From NCBI GenBank assembly GCA_019119365.1, contig DWXD01000069.1:1-59024 (forward strand): DNA of 59,024 nucleotides, in the 5' to 3' direction. Of the stretch, positions 23,441-31,160 are shown one piece after another. Under the pieces are notes generated by a model. That model made no database searches and was not told the DNA's origin. It was given only the letters and a program-made list of their open reading frames with translations. A program made the translations under genes and the position numbers. How positions within the stretch are numbered: position 1 is the first letter of the stretch; each line of letters starts with the position of its first letter. The stretch comes from Candidatus Gemmiger stercoripullorum. Lineage in GTDB: Bacteria > Bacillota > Clostridia > Oscillospirales > Ruminococcaceae.

Positions 23441-24661
23441 TTGCATCGCATACAACGAAAAAAGCGGCGTTTCAGCGCGCTGGCGGCGCTGGTTTTGGCG
23501 GCGCTGGCCGCGTGGGGCGCGCTGCGCGCCGCCGTGCCGGATACGCTGTATCTGGAGCCCGGCCGCCCGCTCACGCTCGCTTCGCTGCCGTTTCTGCAAG
23601 CGGGCGCACCGGCAGCGGACGCCGCCGCACCCGCGGCCAGCACAGCCACCGGCGGCAGCCAAAACACGACGCTGCGCCTGTTCGGCGTGCTGCCGATCAA
23701 AACGGTGCGCACCGTGCAGGCAGCGCGGCGCACCGTCCTGGTCAGCGGCGCGCCGTTCGGCGTCAAGATGCTTGCCGACGGCGCGCTCATCGTCGCTTTT
23801 TCGGACCAGCACACCGCCCTCGGGGCCGAGAACCCGGCCAAGGCGGCCGGGCTGCGCCTGGGCGATCTCATCGTCTCGGCCGGCGGCGTGCCGGTGCGCG
23901 GCAACGCCGACTTGACCGCCGCCGTCACAGCGGCCGCCGGCCGGCCGCTGACGATCGAATACCAGCGCGGCGGCGCGCAGTGCACCGCCACGCTGACCCC
24001 GGTGGCCGACCGCGACACCGGCGCATGGCGCGCAGGCGTCTGGGTGCGGGATTCCTCCGCCGGGATCGGCACGCTGACCTTCACCGACCCGGAACACGCC
24101 ACCTTCGCCGGGCTCGGCCATGCCGTCAGCGATACCGACACGGGCGAGGCGTTCGCGCTGCTCTCGGGCGAGATCGTGCCTGTCGCCATCCGCGCCGTGC
24201 GCAAGGGCGCGGCCGGGTCCCCCGGCGAGCTCAGGGGCGAATTTTCCGGCACGGCCATGGGCACGGTGCGCGCCAACGACGCGACCGGCGTCTATGGCGT
24301 GCTGACCGGCGCGGCGCCCGCGGGCGAAGCCCTGCCCGTCGCAAATATTCAGGAGGTCGCGCCCGGCGACGCCGAGATCCTCGTCACGCTGTCCGGCACG
24401 GAGCCGCAGCGCTATGCGGTGCGCATTGAGCGCGTCGACCTCACCGCCGCCGACCCCAACCGCAACCTGCTGCTGCGCGTGACCGACGAGCGCCTGCTGC
24501 AAACCACCGGCGGCATCGTGCAGGGCATGAGCGGCAGCCCCATTGTGCAAAACGGCAGGCTCGTCGGGGCTGTGACCCATGTGCTCGTCAACGACCCCGC
24601 GCGCGGTTACGGCATCTTTGCGGCCACCATGCTGGAAAAAGCCGACGCCGCCGCGGGCTGA
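23441..24661 (+). CDS. spoIVB: SpoIVB peptidase
   Basis: A forespore-secreted serine peptidase (MEROPS S55) that triggers sigma-K activation by cleaving SpoIVFA. The 406 residues begin with an N-terminal membrane anchor (about 10-30), then a PDZ domain (about 95-190, with AAGLRLGDLIVSAGG). The S55 peptidase domain shows GLGHAVSDTDTG (His) and GMSGSPIVQNG, with the catalytic Ser at about 366. Start chosen at TTG 23441 because AAGGGGAGG lies 8 bases upstream; an earlier in-frame ATG sits next to the preceding terminator and lacks a ribosome site. The gene is adjacent to spo0A, as in Bacillus. Its presence supports a sporulation-capable lineage, not proof of sporulation. Confidence 0.92.
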   Translation: MHRIQRKKRRFSALAALVLAALAAWGALRAAVPDTLYLEPGRPLTLASLPFLQAGAPAADAAAPAASTATGGSQNTTLRLFGVLPIKTVRTVQAARRTVLVSGAPFGVKMLADGALIVAFSDQHTALGAENPAKAAGLRLGDLIVSAGGVPVRGNADLTAAVTAAAGRPLTIEYQRGGAQCTATLTPVADRDTGAWRAGVWVRDSSAGIGTLTFTDPEHATFAGLGHAVSDTDTGEAFALLSGEIVPVAIRAVRKGAAGSPGELRGEFSGTAMGTVRANDATGVYGVLTGAAPAGEALPVANIQEVAPGDAEILVTLSGTEPQRYAVRIERVDLTAADPNRNLLLRVTDERLLQTTGGIVQGMSGSPIVQNGRLVGAVTHVLVNDPARGYGIFAATMLEKADAAAG

Positions 24662-24719
24662 ACGCCGCGTTCCGGGCGCAAACCTGTCGCCCGGTTCCGG
24701 CGCAAACACGGGCGAAAAC

Positions 24720-24827
24720 GGTCGAAGCCGGTCTGCCCGGCGCAAACGCGGGCGGGAAGTGTCGAAAGAAAACGAAATTTTTAGGTTGCCAGAATTGGTA
24801 ATTTATGGTAATATTTCCATTGTCGAA
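24720..24827 (+). promoter_or_regulatory. Spo0A-binding (0A) boxes upstream of spo0A
   Basis: Exact TGTCGAA occurs at 24760-24766 and, as TTGTCGAA, at 24820-24827. A one-mismatch GGTCGAA lies at 24720-24726. One exact box is upstream of the -35 and the other lies around the expected start of transcription, a layout suggesting autoregulation. Confidence 0.65.
24786..24814 (+). promoter_or_regulatory. Sigma-A-type promoter of spo0A
   Basis: -35 TTGCCA (24786-24791), 17-bp spacer, -10 TAATAT (24809-24814). Confidence 0.65.
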
Positions 24828-24882
24828 ACGATCACGCGGCCAGCCGCACAAAGCTGTATTTTGCAACGAGGAGTGTATCACA

Positions 24883-25641
24883 ATGGAGAAGATCAAGTTC
24901 CTGATGACCGATACCGGCGCACAGATCACGCCCCTGTGCCGCCAGGCGCTGGAGGCCAAGGGCGTGCAGGTGACGGTGTGCGAGAAAAACGGCGCCAAGG
25001 CCCTGCGCGCTTTGCTGGAGGAGCACCCGCAGGCGGCGCTGCTCGACGCCTTCATGCCGGACCTGGACGCCATCACGGTCAAGCAGCGCTATGAGGCGCA
25101 GGACACCTCCGGCGCGCGCACGACATTTTTTGTGACCGGCGCGTTCCAGAGCGAGGAGATCGAGCAGGAGCTGCTCGACAACGGCTTTTCCTTCTTTTTC
25201 GTCAAGCCGTTTGACGAGACGGTGCTTGTCAGCCGCGTGCTCAAGGCGGCCGGCGGCCCGGCGCGCCCGCAGCCGCTCTCCCAGGACAGCGATGAACTGA
25301 CCGTCACCGAGATCCTGCACCAGGTCGGCGTGCCCGCGCACATCAAGGGCTACCAGTTCCTGCGCGACGCCATCCTGCTCGCCGTCGGCGACCACGAGTA
25401 CATCAACGCCGTCACCAAGCGCCTGTACCCGGAGATCGCCAAGCGCAACAACACCACCGCCTCCCGCGTCGAGCGCGCTATCCGCCATGCGATCGAAGTC
25501 GCCTGGGACCGCGGCGACGTCGATACGCTCAACAGCTACTTCGGCTACACCATCCTCAGCATGCGCGGCAAACCGACCAATTCGGAGTTCATCGCCATGA
25601 TCGCCGACAAAATCCGCCTGGACAAGCGCCGCCGCGCCTGA
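24883..25641 (+). CDS. spo0A: Sporulation master regulator Spo0A
   Basis: A response regulator controlling entry into sporulation and stationary-phase genes. The 252 residues have a receiver domain (1-120) with phospho-acceptor D55 (LLDAFMPD), T85 and K108 (VKPFD). The acidic pocket has D10 but T11 in place of the second Asp (LMTDTG). The effector domain is almost textbook: [34 protein letters not shown] (recognition helix) and [17 protein letters not shown]. Start at ATG 24883 after GAGGAG; the longer frame would begin ahead of the promoter -10. Gene order spoIVB-spo0A is conserved in endospore formers. Confidence 0.95.
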   Translation: MEKIKFLMTDTGAQITPLCRQALEAKGVQVTVCEKNGAKALRALLEEHPQAALLDAFMPDLDAITVKQRYEAQDTSGARTTFFVTGAFQSEEIEQELLDNGFSFFFVKPFDETVLVSRVLKAAGGPARPQPLSQDSDELTVTEILHQVGVPAHIKGYQFLRDAILLAVGDHEYINAVTKRLYPEIAKRNNTTASRVERAIRHAIEVAWDRGDVDTLNSYFGYTILSMRGKPTNSEFIAMIADKIRLDKRRRA

Positions 25642-25684
25642 ACCCCTCCGTTTGCCCGCCAGGCCCCCGGCCTTTTCCCCCCGC

Positions 25685-25718
25685 GCCCCGGCCCTTTTGA
25701 TAAAGGCCGGGGCTTTTT
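25685..25718 (+). terminator. Terminator of spo0A
   Basis: GCCCCGGCC (25685-25693) pairs with GGCCGGGGC (25705-25713), followed by TTTTT. Confidence 0.85.
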
Positions 25719-25953
25719 GCTGCCGGGGCGCTGTGCCGGATTTTACAATAACTTTACCAAAACATGACGCGCGGCTGGTGGATGGCGCTTCCTGCGGTCT
25801 GTTATCATAAAATAGAAAAGTTCTGCCCTTGTGCAAAATAAAAAAGCCAAGCCCCCGTTTTTGAACCGGCTGCGCCGTATCCTACGGTAGTGCACGGGCG
25901 AAATAAAAACACGGACGCGCAAAAAGCGCGTAAGGGGGCGGAGAGGAAGCACC
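25719..25953 (+). promoter_or_regulatory. Intergenic control region of sigI-rsgI
   Basis: An AT-rich stretch without a gene, between the spo0A terminator and sigI. It holds TATCATAAAAT around 25803, which has no convincing -35 partner, then an A-rich run (25836-25846) directly upstream of the candidate sigma-I promoter at 25852-25882. Confidence 0.5.
25852..25882 (+). promoter_or_regulatory. Candidate sigma-I promoter, copy 1 (sigI operon)
   Basis: CCCCGTTTTTG (25853-25863), 11-bp spacer, CCGTATCC (25875-25882). Near-identical motifs recur at 27597-27628 and 27702-27733. The ACCCC-like upstream box and CGTA-like downstream box fit the general form of SigI promoters (C-rich -35, CGWA -10). 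An A-rich tract precedes it. Confidence 0.6.
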
Positions 25954-26688
25954 ATGGTACGCACCGAGAACGATGTCGTGCGCGCGGTCTACGCCGCAAA
26001 AACCGACCCTGCCGCGGCCGACGCTTTTGTGGAACAGTACATGCCGTTCGTGCGCAGCGAGACGGTCAAGTTCACCCGCGCCGCCATCGAGGCCGGCCAC
26101 GAGGATGAGCTGAGCGTCGCCCTGCTGGCTTTCTATGAGGCAATTTTGCACTATGAGCAGGGCCGCGGCGCGTTTTTCCCCTTTGCGGCGCGCGCCATCC
26201 GCAACCGCCTGATCGACCACTACCGCGCCGAGCGCCGCCACCGCGGCCACGCTTCGCTGCAGGAGACCGGCGGCGAGGACGGCCGCGAATTCGGCGATAC
26301 GCTGCCCGATACGCGCGACGGCATTGCGGACAGCGACCTGCGCCTGGCCAGCCGCCAGGAGATCGCCGCGTTCGGCGCGCAGCTGGCGGAGTTCGGCATC
26401 ACCTTTTCCGACGTGGCGGACAACTGCCCCAAGCAGGACCGCACGCTGGCCGCCTGCCGCCGGGTGCTGGACCATGCGCGCAGCGCGCCGGAACTGCTCG
26501 ACCGGCTGGTGCAGACCCGGCGGCTGCCGGTGGGCGAGCTGGTGCTGGGCAGCGGCGTTGACAAAAAGACCATCGAACGCCACCGCAAGTATCTGGTGGC
26601 CATCCTGCTGGCTTTTACCAACGGGTACGAGATCATCCGCGGGCATCTGTGCCAGATCGCCCCGCAGGGAGGGAGGCGCACGGCATGA
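25954..26688 (+). CDS. sigI: RNA polymerase sigma factor SigI
   Basis: A SigI-family (sigma-70-like) alternative sigma factor of 244 residues. The region 2 equivalent is [18 protein letters not shown] and [20 protein letters not shown] (about 50-95), with the FITFxE..-type conserved C-terminal domain seen as [18 protein letters not shown] (about 147-165) and a second HTH near [13 protein letters not shown] (about 207-220). Start at ATG 25954 after GAGAGGAAG. It overlaps rsgI by 4 bases. SigI factors in Bacillus and Clostridium respond to heat or polysaccharides through membrane-bound RsgI. A promoter-like motif shared with the downstream lipoprotein gene suggests it drives its own operon. Confidence 0.9.
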   Translation: MVRTENDVVRAVYAAKTDPAAADAFVEQYMPFVRSETVKFTRAAIEAGHEDELSVALLAFYEAILHYEQGRGAFFPFAARAIRNRLIDHYRAERRHRGHASLQETGGEDGREFGDTLPDTRDGIADSDLRLASRQEIAAFGAQLAEFGITFSDVADNCPKQDRTLAACRRVLDHARSAPELLDRLVQTRRLPVGELVLGSGVDKKTIERHRKYLVAILLAFTNGYEIIRGHLCQIAPQGGRRTA

Positions 26689-27497
26689 ACTATCTGGTGC
26701 TGGAAACGCACCCGGCCTATGCGGTGCTGCTGGATGAACGCGGCCGCTTTGTCAAGGCGGCCAACCGCGGCTACCGGGTGGGCGACCGCGTGCAGGACCC
26801 CGTGCTGCTGCAGGCGGCCGGGCGCGCCGTCCCGTTCCGCTTTGCCGCCGCGGGCGGCGCGCTGGCCGGGCTGGCGGCCTGTTTCTGCCTGGTATTTTTC
26901 GGCTACTACCAACCCAACTTTACGGCCTACGGCACGCTGCGGCTGCAGATCAACCCGGAAGTGGAGCTCGCGCTGAGCCGCACCGACCGGGTACTTTCGC
27001 TGCGCCCGCGCAATGCGGACGGCGCGGCGCTGATCGAAGGCTGCGACCTTGCCGGGCAGACCGGCGCGCAGGCGGCCGATATACTGGTGGACCGCGCCTT
27101 TGCGCTGGGGTATCTCGAGGACGGCGGCGCGGTGGCGGTGGACGTTCTGGGCGGCGACGAGGAATGGCAGGCCGAGACCGGCAGCAGCGTGCAGCAGGTT
27201 CTGGAAACGCATTACGCCGAAACGATTGTTGTGTATCTGGGCGAAATGCCGCCCGAACCCACGCCGTCGCCGGTTGTGTCCCCCACGCCTTCCCCCGCGC
27301 CTACACCTTCGCCAACGCCTTCACCCTCGCCTTCGCCAACGCCTGCCCCTACACCGGTCCCGACACCGCCGCCAACGCCCGCGCCAACGCCCGCGCCGGT
27401 CGTGTGGGACGATGATGACGATGATGATTGGGACGACGACTGGGACGATGATTGGGATGACGATGACGACTGGGATGACGATGACGACGATGACTGA
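26685..27497 (+). CDS. rsgI: Anti-sigma factor RsgI with Pro/Thr linker and Asp/Trp tail
   Basis: A membrane-spanning anti-sigma factor of 270 residues. The cytosolic RsgI_N domain (1-50, [19 protein letters not shown]) should hold SigI. One membrane helix spans about 52-74. The extracytoplasmic domain (about 80-188) contains [10 protein letters not shown]90-P91 matches the site where RsgI proteins self-cleave during signalling. A Pro/Thr/Ser linker (about 189-238) then leads to a tail of only Asp and Trp (241-270, pattern W-D3 to W-D7). Known RsgI proteins carry carbohydrate-binding or enzyme domains at this end, so the Asp/Trp tail is an unusual candidate sensor. It overlaps sigI by ATGA. 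Confidence 0.88.
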   Translation: MNYLVLETHPAYAVLLDERGRFVKAANRGYRVGDRVQDPVLLQAAGRAVPFRFAAAGGALAGLAACFCLVFFGYYQPNFTAYGTLRLQINPEVELALSRTDRVLSLRPRNADGAALIEGCDLAGQTGAQAADILVDRAFALGYLEDGGAVAVDVLGGDEEWQAETGSSVQQVLETHYAETIVVYLGEMPPEPTPSPVVSPTPSPAPTPSPTPSPSPSPTPAPTPVPTPPPTPAPTPAPVVWDDDDDDDWDDDWDDDWDDDDDWDDDDDDD

Positions 27498-27768
27498 TCG
27501 CTCCGCAGCGTCCATACATACAGCAGAATAACAGTACGGCGCGCCCTGGCGAGGAAGCCAGGGCGCGCTGCGCAAAAAAATAAAATTTTTGCCGCGACCC
27601 CGTTTTTGCCCCGGCAGGCGCCGTAATCTTCCGGTGTAAGCAAAACAAAAGGGCGCGGCCCGCTGCGGGCGGCGGAAAAAGGAGAAAAAATTTTCACGCC
27701 GACCCCGTTTTTGCGGCCCCGGGCTCCGTATCCTGCCAACAAAAGAAAAACAAAAGGAGATGACCCAA
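27498..27768 (+). promoter_or_regulatory. Intergenic control region with hairpin and two tandem sigma-I-like promoters
   Basis: After rsgI a 12-bp perfect hairpin (GCGCGCCCTGGC 27539-27550 with 27557-27568) is followed by A-rich sequence, not a T-run. Two copies of the promoter motif follow in tandem: ACCCCGTTTTTG (27597-27608), 12 bp, CCGTAATC (27621-27628); and ACCCCGTTTTTG (27702-27713), 12 bp, CCGTATCC (27726-27733). An A/T-rich stretch precedes each. AAAGGAG (27753-27759) serves the ATG at 27769. Confidence 0.6.
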
Positions 27769-28863
27769 ATGAAAAAGACCATGACCCTTACCCTGACCGT
27801 CCTGGCGCTGAGCGCCGCTTTCACACTGAACGCCTGCGGTAATGCGGCGGCTTCGGCGGCGCCGTCCGTTCCGGCGCAGGAGGCGGCCGCTCCCGCGCCC
27901 ACGGCGCTGCCCACCGTGGCCCCGGCGCCGCTGCCCGCCGGTACCGTGCTGCTGAGCGTCAACCCTGAGATCGAAATGGAGTATGACGGCGGCGGAAACG
28001 TTATGGCCTTAAACGGCCTGAACGACGACGGCCGCGCGGTGCTGAACGCTTACAGCGGCTATGAAGGCCGCCCCTGCGCCGAGGTGGTGGGCGAGCTGGT
28101 CGGCCAGATCGACGCGGGCGGCTATTTTGACGAGACCATCGGCGGGCAGGAGAAAAACATCGTTCTGCGGCTGGAAAGCGGTTCCGGCGCCCCGGCCGGT
28201 TTTCTGGACGGTCTGGCCGATGCGGCCCGCAGCACCGTCGAAACGCGGCAGATCGGCTCGCAGACCATGACGCTGGACGGCGACGACATGGACGACGCCT
28301 ATGCCGCGCAGGGCTACATCAGCGCCGGTGCGGCCGAGCAGCTGCTGGCGGCCCAGCTGGCGCGGGACGACCTGCAGTTCGTTGAGCGCGACTACGACCT
28401 GGAGGACGGCGATTATGAAATCGCCTTTGTGGCAGACGGGATCGAGTACGAGTTTGAGGTCGACGCCCGCACCGGCAAAGTGACCGAAATGGAAGCCGAA
28501 GGCCGCGAGAGCTGGGAGGACCACTGGGACGACGACTTGGACGACCAGTACGACGACTGGGACGACCAGTACGACGACTGGGACGACCAGCACGACGACT
28601 TGGATGACCAGTACGACGACTTGGACGACCAGTACGACGACTTGGACGACCAGCACGACGACTGGGATGACCAGTATGACGATTGGGATGACCAGTATGA
28701 CGACTGGGATGACCAGGACGATGACTGGGATGACCAGTATGACGATTGGGATGACCAGGACGACGACTGGGACGACCAGGACGATGACTGGGATGACCAG
28801 GACGACGACTGGGACGACGATGACGACGATTGGGATGACGACGATGACGGTGACGACGACTGA
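27769..28863 (+). CDS. Lipoprotein with RsgI-like domain, PepSY-like domain and Asp/Trp heptad repeats
   Basis: A 364-residue exported protein of unknown function. The signal peptide ends in a lipobox-like LNAC (C23). A Pro/Ala linker leads to a domain (about 58-165) resembling the RsgI extracytoplasmic domain, including LLSVNPEIEM (N65-P66). A PepSY-like domain follows (about 183-245, ending DARTGKVTEMEAEG). Residues 257-364 are heptads of [W/L]DDQ[Y/H/D]DD, about 15 in a row, turning into pure W and D at the end. The start is ATG 27769; an upstream in-frame ATG overlaps the AAAGGAG site. It shares its tail style and motif domain with RsgI upstream, so the proteins probably work together. 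Terminator at 28902. Confidence 0.8.
   Translation: MKKTMTLTLTVLALSAAFTLNACGNAAASAAPSVPAQEAAAPAPTALPTVAPAPLPAGTVLLSVNPEIEMEYDGGGNVMALNGLNDDGRAVLNAYSGYEGRPCAEVVGELVGQIDAGGYFDETIGGQEKNIVLRLESGSGAPAGFLDGLADAARSTVETRQIGSQTMTLDGDDMDDAYAAQGYISAGAAEQLLAAQLARDDLQFVERDYDLEDGDYEIAFVADGIEYEFEVDARTGKVTEMEAEGRESWEDHWDDDLDDQYDDWDDQYDDWDDQHDDLDDQYDDLDDQYDDLDDQHDDWDDQYDDWDDQYDDWDDQDDDWDDQYDDWDDQDDDWDDQDDDWDDQDDDWDDDDDDWDDDDDGDDD
28537..28860 (+). repeat. 21-bp tandem coding repeat (about 15 units)
   Basis: Units of the form TTG/TGG GAC GAC CAG TAC GAC GAC encode the heptads [L/W]DDQYDD of the lipoprotein. Neighbouring units differ by single bases, and the last units change CAG to GAC. Such a track is prone to length change by slippage. 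Confidence 0.9.
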
Positions 28864-28901
28864 GCCTTCCTTACCGTATTTTCCGCATTCGACCGGATAA
28901 G

Positions 28902-28948
28902 CCCGGCGGGCGGCGCTGCCTGTTGCGCCGCCCTCCGGGATGTTTTTT
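28902..28948 (+). terminator. Terminator of the lipoprotein gene
   Basis: CCCGG (28902-28906) and GGGCGGCGC (28908-28916) pair with GCGCCGCCC (28925-28933) and CCGGG (28935-28939), followed by TTTTTT (28943-28948). Confidence 0.85.
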
Positions 28949-29078
28949 GTGCCAAATCGGCGGGAAAACGCCCCGAAGCGGTAGATTTTTCCGCAAGATA
29001 CCTGTATAATAGTATCATATTGCAAACACTGGGGGCCTGCGCGCGGTCCCCGGGCGGGAAAAGCGGGGGAAAAGCAGC

Positions 29079-30206
29079 ATGCCAGCCACAGTCACAGCCA
29101 TTCTGGTCGCCGCCGGTGCGTCGCGGCGCATGGGGTTTGATAAACTCAGCTACCGCCTGCCCGGCGGGGCCACTGTTTTGGAGACAAGCCTGCAGGCGTT
29201 CGCCGCCCACCCGCGCGTGGGGCAGATCGTGCTGGTCGCCGGGGCCAACCTTGAAAGCTGCCGCGCGCTGGCCGCCCGCTGCGCCAAGCCCTGCACGGCC
29301 GTGCCCGGCGGGGCCACCCGCGCCGACAGCGTGCGCGCCGGGCTTGGCGCGGCCACCGGCGCGCTGGTCGCCATCCACGACGCCGCCCGCCCGTTTGTCA
29401 GCGAGGCGGTCATCACGGCGGCGCTCGAAGCCGCCGAACGCTGCGGCGCCGCTGCGCCCGCCGTGCCGGTCAAGGATACCATCAAAATCGCCGATGCCGC
29501 CGGTCAGGTGCAGCAAACGCCCGACCGCGCTTCGCTGTTCGCGGTGCAGACGCCCCAGTGCTTCTCCCGCGCGCTTTACCTGCAGGCGCTCGCGCGTGTG
29601 CAGGGCGACAAAGCCCGCCTTGTCACAGACGACTGCAGCCTGTTCGAGCTGGCCGGGTTCCCGGTCACGCTCACACAGGGCGATTACGCCAATCTGAAGA
29701 TCACGACCCGCGAGGATCTGAAAGGGGAAAGAACGATGCGTTTTGGACATGGATATGACGTCCACCGCCTGGTGGAGGGCCGCCGCCTGATCCTGGGCGG
29801 GGTGGACATCCCGTATGAGAAAGGCCTGCTCGGCCATTCGGACGCCGACGTGCTGCTGCACGCCGTGGCCGACGCGCTGCTCGGCGCGGCCGCCCTCGGC
29901 GATATCGGCCAGCATTTCCCGGACAGCGACCCGCGCTACAAAGGGGCCGACTCGCTCAAACTGCTGCAGGCCGTGGGGGACATGCTGCGCAAGGCGGGCT
30001 ACACGGTCGGCAACATCGACGCCACCATCCTCTGCCAGGCGCCCAAGCTCGCGCCCTACATCCCCCTCATGCGCCAGAACATCGCCGCCTGCCTGGGCAT
30101 GGACGTCGGCCGCGTCAGCGTCAAAGCCACGACCGAAGAACACCTCGGCTTCACCGGCGCGGGGCAGGGCATTGCGGCGCACGCCGTGGCGGGCATCGAA
30201 GCGTAA
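29079..30206 (+). CDS. ispDF: Bifunctional IspD-IspF of the MEP isoprenoid pathway
   Basis: One 375-residue chain joins two non-consecutive MEP-pathway enzymes. The IspD half (about 1-218) makes CDP-methylerythritol and shows [15 protein letters not shown] and KDTIK. The IspF half (about 220-375) makes MEcPP and shows GHGYDVHRL (metal D and H), [19 protein letters not shown] and a [10 protein letters not shown] end. Fusions of this kind occur in several bacteria. The IspF part starts with its own Met, preceded by AAAGGGGAAAG (about 29721-29731), so separate IspF could also be made. A TATAAT lies at 29006-29011 without a good -35. Confidence 0.92.
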   Translation: MPATVTAILVAAGASRRMGFDKLSYRLPGGATVLETSLQAFAAHPRVGQIVLVAGANLESCRALAARCAKPCTAVPGGATRADSVRAGLGAATGALVAIHDAARPFVSEAVITAALEAAERCGAAAPAVPVKDTIKIADAAGQVQQTPDRASLFAVQTPQCFSRALYLQALARVQGDKARLVTDDCSLFELAGFPVTLTQGDYANLKITTREDLKGERTMRFGHGYDVHRLVEGRRLILGGVDIPYEKGLLGHSDADVLLHAVADALLGAAALGDIGQHFPDSDPRYKGADSLKLLQAVGDMLRKAGYTVGNIDATILCQAPKLAPYIPLMRQNIAACLGMDVGRVSVKATTEEHLGFTGAGQGIAAHAVAGIEA

Positions 30207-30257
30207 GCCCCGCCTTTCGCCCCGCTCAAATCTGCCCGGAAGGAGACTGTGCCCGCC

Positions 30258-31160
30258 ATGTACGCTGCCAACGAATTTTTCAACAACGTCGTCAGCAACC
30301 TGCGCACGTTCCGCCTGCGCGACCTGATCGACATTCTTGTGATCTCGTTCGTCTTTTACGAGATCTTCCAGTTTGCCCGCAAATCCCGCGCCGGTCAGCT
30401 TGTGCGCGGCGTTGTGCTGCTCATCGTCAGCTTTGCGCTGGCCTACCTGCTGGAGCTGCGCACCGTGCGCTGGGTGCTCAACAACTTCCTGCAGATCGGC
30501 TTTATCGCGGCCGTTGTGCTGTTCCAGCCGGAGCTGCGCCGCGCGCTTGAACGTCTGGGCCAGAACACCAACTGGGCCGGGATGTTCAACCTGCGCCGCA
30601 GCGACCCGTCGCTGCGCGGCGTGTGGCAGAACGCCGTCGTCGCCATCTGCGACGCGGCCGAGCAGCTTTCGGACACGCGCACCGGCGCGCTGATGGTGTT
30701 CGAGCGCAACAACAACCTGGATGAGATCATCCGCACCGGCACGCCGCTTTCGGCCAACGTCATCCCGGAAATGCTCGGCACCATCTTTTATGAGGGCACG
30801 CCGCTGCACGACGGCGCGGTCATCATCCGCGACGGGCGCATCGTTGCGGCCGGGTGCGTGCTGCCGCTGTCCAACAACCTGGAAATGGGCAAGGACATGG
30901 GCACCCGCCACCGCGCGGGCCTCGGCATGAGCGAAAATTCCGACGCCATTGTCGTCGTCGTCAGCGAGGAGACCGGCATCATCTCAATGGCCAAAAACGG
31001 CGTGCTGATCCGCCGGCTGGACCGCCAGAACCTGTTCAACCTCCTGCAGGAGGAGATCATCCCGCCGGAGGACGAAGCCGAGCAGAAGAAAGAGGCCCCC
31101 TGGGCCAAATGGTTCAAGAAAGGAGGCGACGGGAAGCATGCCGCTGAACAAAAAGCCTGA
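30258..31160 (+). CDS. cdaA: Diadenylate cyclase CdaA
   Basis: A membrane-bound synthase of the second messenger c-di-AMP. The 300-residue protein has three N-terminal hydrophobic segments (LIDILVISFVFYEIF, GVVLLIVSFALAYLL, FLQIGFIAAVVLF), a short coiled stretch, and the DAC domain with catalytic DGA (LHDGAVI, about 184) and RHR (GTRHRAG, about 217). A charged C-terminal tail follows. ATG 30258 is chosen; an alternative GTG at 30249 is closer to GGAAGGAG than is usual. It overlaps cdaR by 23 bases, the standard cdaA-cdaR pair (glmM is not adjacent here). c-di-AMP controls K+ transport and osmotic balance, linking this gene to trkAH in the same window. Confidence 0.94.
   Translation: MYAANEFFNNVVSNLRTFRLRDLIDILVISFVFYEIFQFARKSRAGQLVRGVVLLIVSFALAYLLELRTVRWVLNNFLQIGFIAAVVLFQPELRRALERLGQNTNWAGMFNLRRSDPSLRGVWQNAVVAICDAAEQLSDTRTGALMVFERNNNLDEIIRTGTPLSANVIPEMLGTIFYEGTPLHDGAVIIRDGRIVAAGCVLPLSNNLEMGKDMGTRHRAGLGMSENSDAIVVVVSEETGIISMAKNGVLIRRLDRQNLFNLLQEEIIPPEDEAEQKKEAPWAKWFKKGGDGKHAAEQKA

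Noticed and set aside
28413-30911. 832-residue minus-strand frame ending in Ser-rich repeats
   Set aside because: It is antisense to the Asp/Trp repeat, ispDF and cdaA; the SSQSS-like repeats come from reading GAC/TGG repeats backwards.
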